Part shown: piece after piece, positions 62,702 through 64,000 of the stretch
Layout: the number at the start of each line of letters is the position of its first letter
How positions within the stretch are numbered: position 1 is the stretch's first letter
Source: Methanohalophilus portucalensis
GTDB lineage: Archaea; Halobacteriota; Methanosarcinia; Methanosarcinales; Methanosarcinaceae
Assembly (NCBI RefSeq): GCF_002761295.1
Contig: NZ_CP017881.1
Span: 1,797,750-1,861,749 of the forward strand
DNA: 64,000 nt
Direction of reading: 5' to 3'
Position numbers and translations under genes: made by a program
The notes under the pieces: generated by a model
Told to the model about the DNA's origin: nothing
The model's database searches: none
Seen by the model: only the letters and a program-made list of their open reading frames with translations

Positions 62702-63526
62702 TCAGACAACATCCTTAGATGTATCAATATGGACTCCGTCTGCCACATTGAACTTGATAACATCAGAAGTAGGTACCATACCCCTGATCTTCGGGATTGA
62801 GAGTTTGTTTATTATTTGATCCGATGATCTTTCAATGAGTACGTCAAATATCACATCTGCAGAATTGAAGAGATCACTTTCAAGTGCTTCAGGACTACTT
62901 CTTTTAAGGCTGTAAAGGTAGGTTTGGGAAGCCATCTGTTTTGTTGTTTCATAGAGCATGTTTAATAGACGTTTTACCAGGCCTCTATGGACATTAAGAT
63001 TGGTATAAAAGGAAAAAGTATCAAATATTACATTCACCTCATCATCCTCCGCATCCAGAGCAATATTCTGTAGATTGTATTCGGTGAATTCTATTATCTT
63101 CGAATCAACAAACTCATTGCCCACACTGCTGACCATTTCTCCAGTTTGCGTAAAGTAGTATTCTCCATAAACATCAACAAAAATAATATTGGATGGATCA
63201 AAGCCTAAGTTTACTATGTCCTGATGGATATATTTAGGTCGCCGACCCGTAGCAAAATAATAGGTTTTCCTTGTCTGAGAAAACTGGTACAGGAAAACCT
63301 CGGACATCGAGAGAGGATCTGCAGAAAAATAGACCAATGAACTTGACGGAAGACCACCACTGAGACTGTCATCAAGTAAGGATATGCCCGTGGGCATAAC
63401 AATAGATTTTGATTCATCAGCAGATGCACTTCCTGAATATCTATTTGAATTGCCCAGGACATTCTTGTTCCTGGGAGGTTGTGTCATTTGCTGAACTTCA
63501 AGATGTCCATTATTGTTATTCTGCAT
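62702..63526 (-). CDS. RAD55/KaiC-like protein lacking a P-loop
   Basis: A 274-residue RecA-superfamily relative. A disordered Asn/Gln/Ser-rich N-terminus (1-42) is followed by TGISLLDDSLSGGLPSSSLV, the KaiC/RadA entry motif, but the expected Walker A is replaced by SADPLSMSEV. A Walker-B-like NVIFDTFSF occurs later. It probably binds no ATP or binds it differently and may act as a regulatory partner. The gene is convergent with the MTAP paralogue, 2 bases apart. Confidence 0.75.
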   Translation of the reverse strand: MQNNNNGHLEVQQMTQPPRNKNVLGNSNRYSGSASADESKSIVMPTGISLLDDSLSGGLPSSSLVYFSADPLSMSEVFLYQFSQTRKTYYFATGRRPKYIHQDIVNLGFDPSNIIFVDVYGEYYFTQTGEMVSSVGNEFVDSKIIEFTEYNLQNIALDAEDDEVNVIFDTFSFYTNLNVHRGLVKRLLNMLYETTKQMASQTYLYSLKRSSPEALESDLFNSADVIFDVLIERSSDQIINKLSIPKIRGMVPTSDVIKFNVADGVHIDTSKDVV

Positions 63527-63674
63527 ATCCTACCCTTCACTACTAACTATTAGTATATGGAGCATATTTATAAAACTTTACGCTAAAATATATTGAATAA
63601 TATTTGATTAAATATATATTACTATACGAAGAAGACGCTTACTTTATAAAAGGGAAATACGTCTATCAGAGAAT

Positions 63675-64000
63675 ATGACCCTCTGGACTCTTCTCTATCC
63701 TTTAAAAGGAAAGGTCACAGTAATGCTGATTAAAGACCGAAAAAAAACTCCTGCAATAGTAGGTGAACTAACCCTGCGAAGTACCAGCGCAGGACCACGA
63801 CCCTTACGATTTCTGGTATCGAAAGATAAGAAGCAGGATTACCGTTCACCCGAGGAATTTATTGAGCTACTCAGACGTTCGGAGAGAATATTGATTACCA
63901 GGCAGGGAAATGCCAAAACCCACCAAAAAATTATCGAAATGCTCGGAGGTTTCCACCTTACGGGTGAAATGGTAGATGTGTGTCGTTTTTGTCTGCTCAA
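63675..64000 (+). CDS. N-terminal part of a probable archaeal helicase (DUF5814-like), runs off the window
   Basis: The frame is open from ATG 63675 to the edge (108 residues): WTLLYPLKGKVTVMLIKD, IVGELTLRSTSAGPRPLRF, EEFIELLRRSERILITRQG, then VCRFCLL at the end. This resembles the N-terminal domain that precedes the DEAD/DEAH helicase core in some archaeal proteins; the helicase motifs themselves would lie outside, so the assignment is tentative. A TATA-like AAATATATATTACTATACG lies about 65 bases upstream. Confidence 0.5.
   Translation, partial: MTLWTLLYPLKGKVTVMLIKDRKKTPAIVGELTLRSTSAGPRPLRFLVSKDKKQDYRSPEEFIELLRRSERILITRQGNAKTHQKIIEMLGGFHLTGEMVDVCRFCLL

Noticed and set aside
1..64000. CRISPR arrays, integrase/attachment sites and prophage genes
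   Set aside because: No regularly spaced direct repeats, cas genes, integrases or structural phage proteins were seen; the only mobile element is the tnpB unit.

Overview
The window comes from a euryarchaeal methanogen, most likely a member of the Methanosarcinaceae; a Methanohalophilus, Methanolobus or Methanococcoides-like genome fits the gene content and the moderately AT-rich sequence, but the genus is an inference. Signs of an archaeon are the exosome/proteasome/RNase P/SBDS super-operon, SepF, KEOPS Pcc1, an archaeal RpoP, archaeal initiator tRNAs, an intron-containing tRNA-Trp whose intron is a box C/D guide RNA, and TATA/BRE-type promoters. Signs of a methanogen are an MptE-like pterin enzyme, a COG1237-type metallohydrolase, citramalate synthase linked to ilvBNC, a CobT-type enzyme, DUF169 and LarBC.

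Layout. 1-7900: end of an EamA transporter, two tandem initiator tRNAs, a purine-salvage pair (phosphoribosyltransferase plus MTA phosphorylase family), a zinc-ribbon protein, a DUF1624 membrane protein, DNA polymerase IV, a solo IS605-type tnpB element and an M42 aminopeptidase. 8000-16200: a cimA-ilvB-ilvN-ilvC operon, a nitroreductase, a GIY-YIG protein and topoisomerase IA. 16400-21400: a four-PAS soluble histidine kinase, thiC and a metallo-beta-lactamase-fold enzyme. 21470-30700: an ABC exporter locus of MacB type with an exported accessory protein and two small membrane proteins, a winged-helix regulator, a response regulator/Cache-kinase/lipoprotein unit, a decayed remnant of a second ABC locus, a Yip1 protein with a highly structured leader, and a rhomboid protease. 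31000-43000: accessory-type genes, including a small operon with tandem Met/Tyr-rich membrane proteins and its own regulator, a U32 protein, a permease-phosphoesterase-thioredoxin-DGC cluster, a gamma carbonic anhydrase and larBC.

43000-50700 (minus strand) is the conserved information-processing super-operon: L15e, COG1325, Rpp30, Pop5, proteasome alpha, SBDS, Rrp4, Rrp41, Rrp42, L37Ae, RpoP, Brix and Pcc1, ending with a 46-residue cysteine-containing protein. It links ribosome assembly, tRNA maturation, RNA decay and proteolysis. 50700-55200 adds tRNA-Trp, CobT, ProS, a ZPR1-domain protein, SepF and a PUA protein. 55300-64000 carries a CrtI-like oxidoreductase, IleS, MptE, DUF373, a second MTA phosphorylase paralogue, a RAD55-like protein without a P-loop, and the start of a probable helicase.

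The most interesting signals are: an 85-nt multi-helix element ahead of the Yip1 gene; the tRNA-Trp intron, whose two guides match C34 and position 39 of the same pre-tRNA; the absence of any ATG, GTG or TTG start for cimA; the Met-rich tandem small-protein operon with a dyad operator; dyads in front of the ABC, permease and larB promoters; and the ABC remnant joining the front of one gene to the tail of another. Many start codons were moved from the longest reading frame to the one supported by a Shine-Dalgarno match. No database search was possible, so family names rest on motif recognition.
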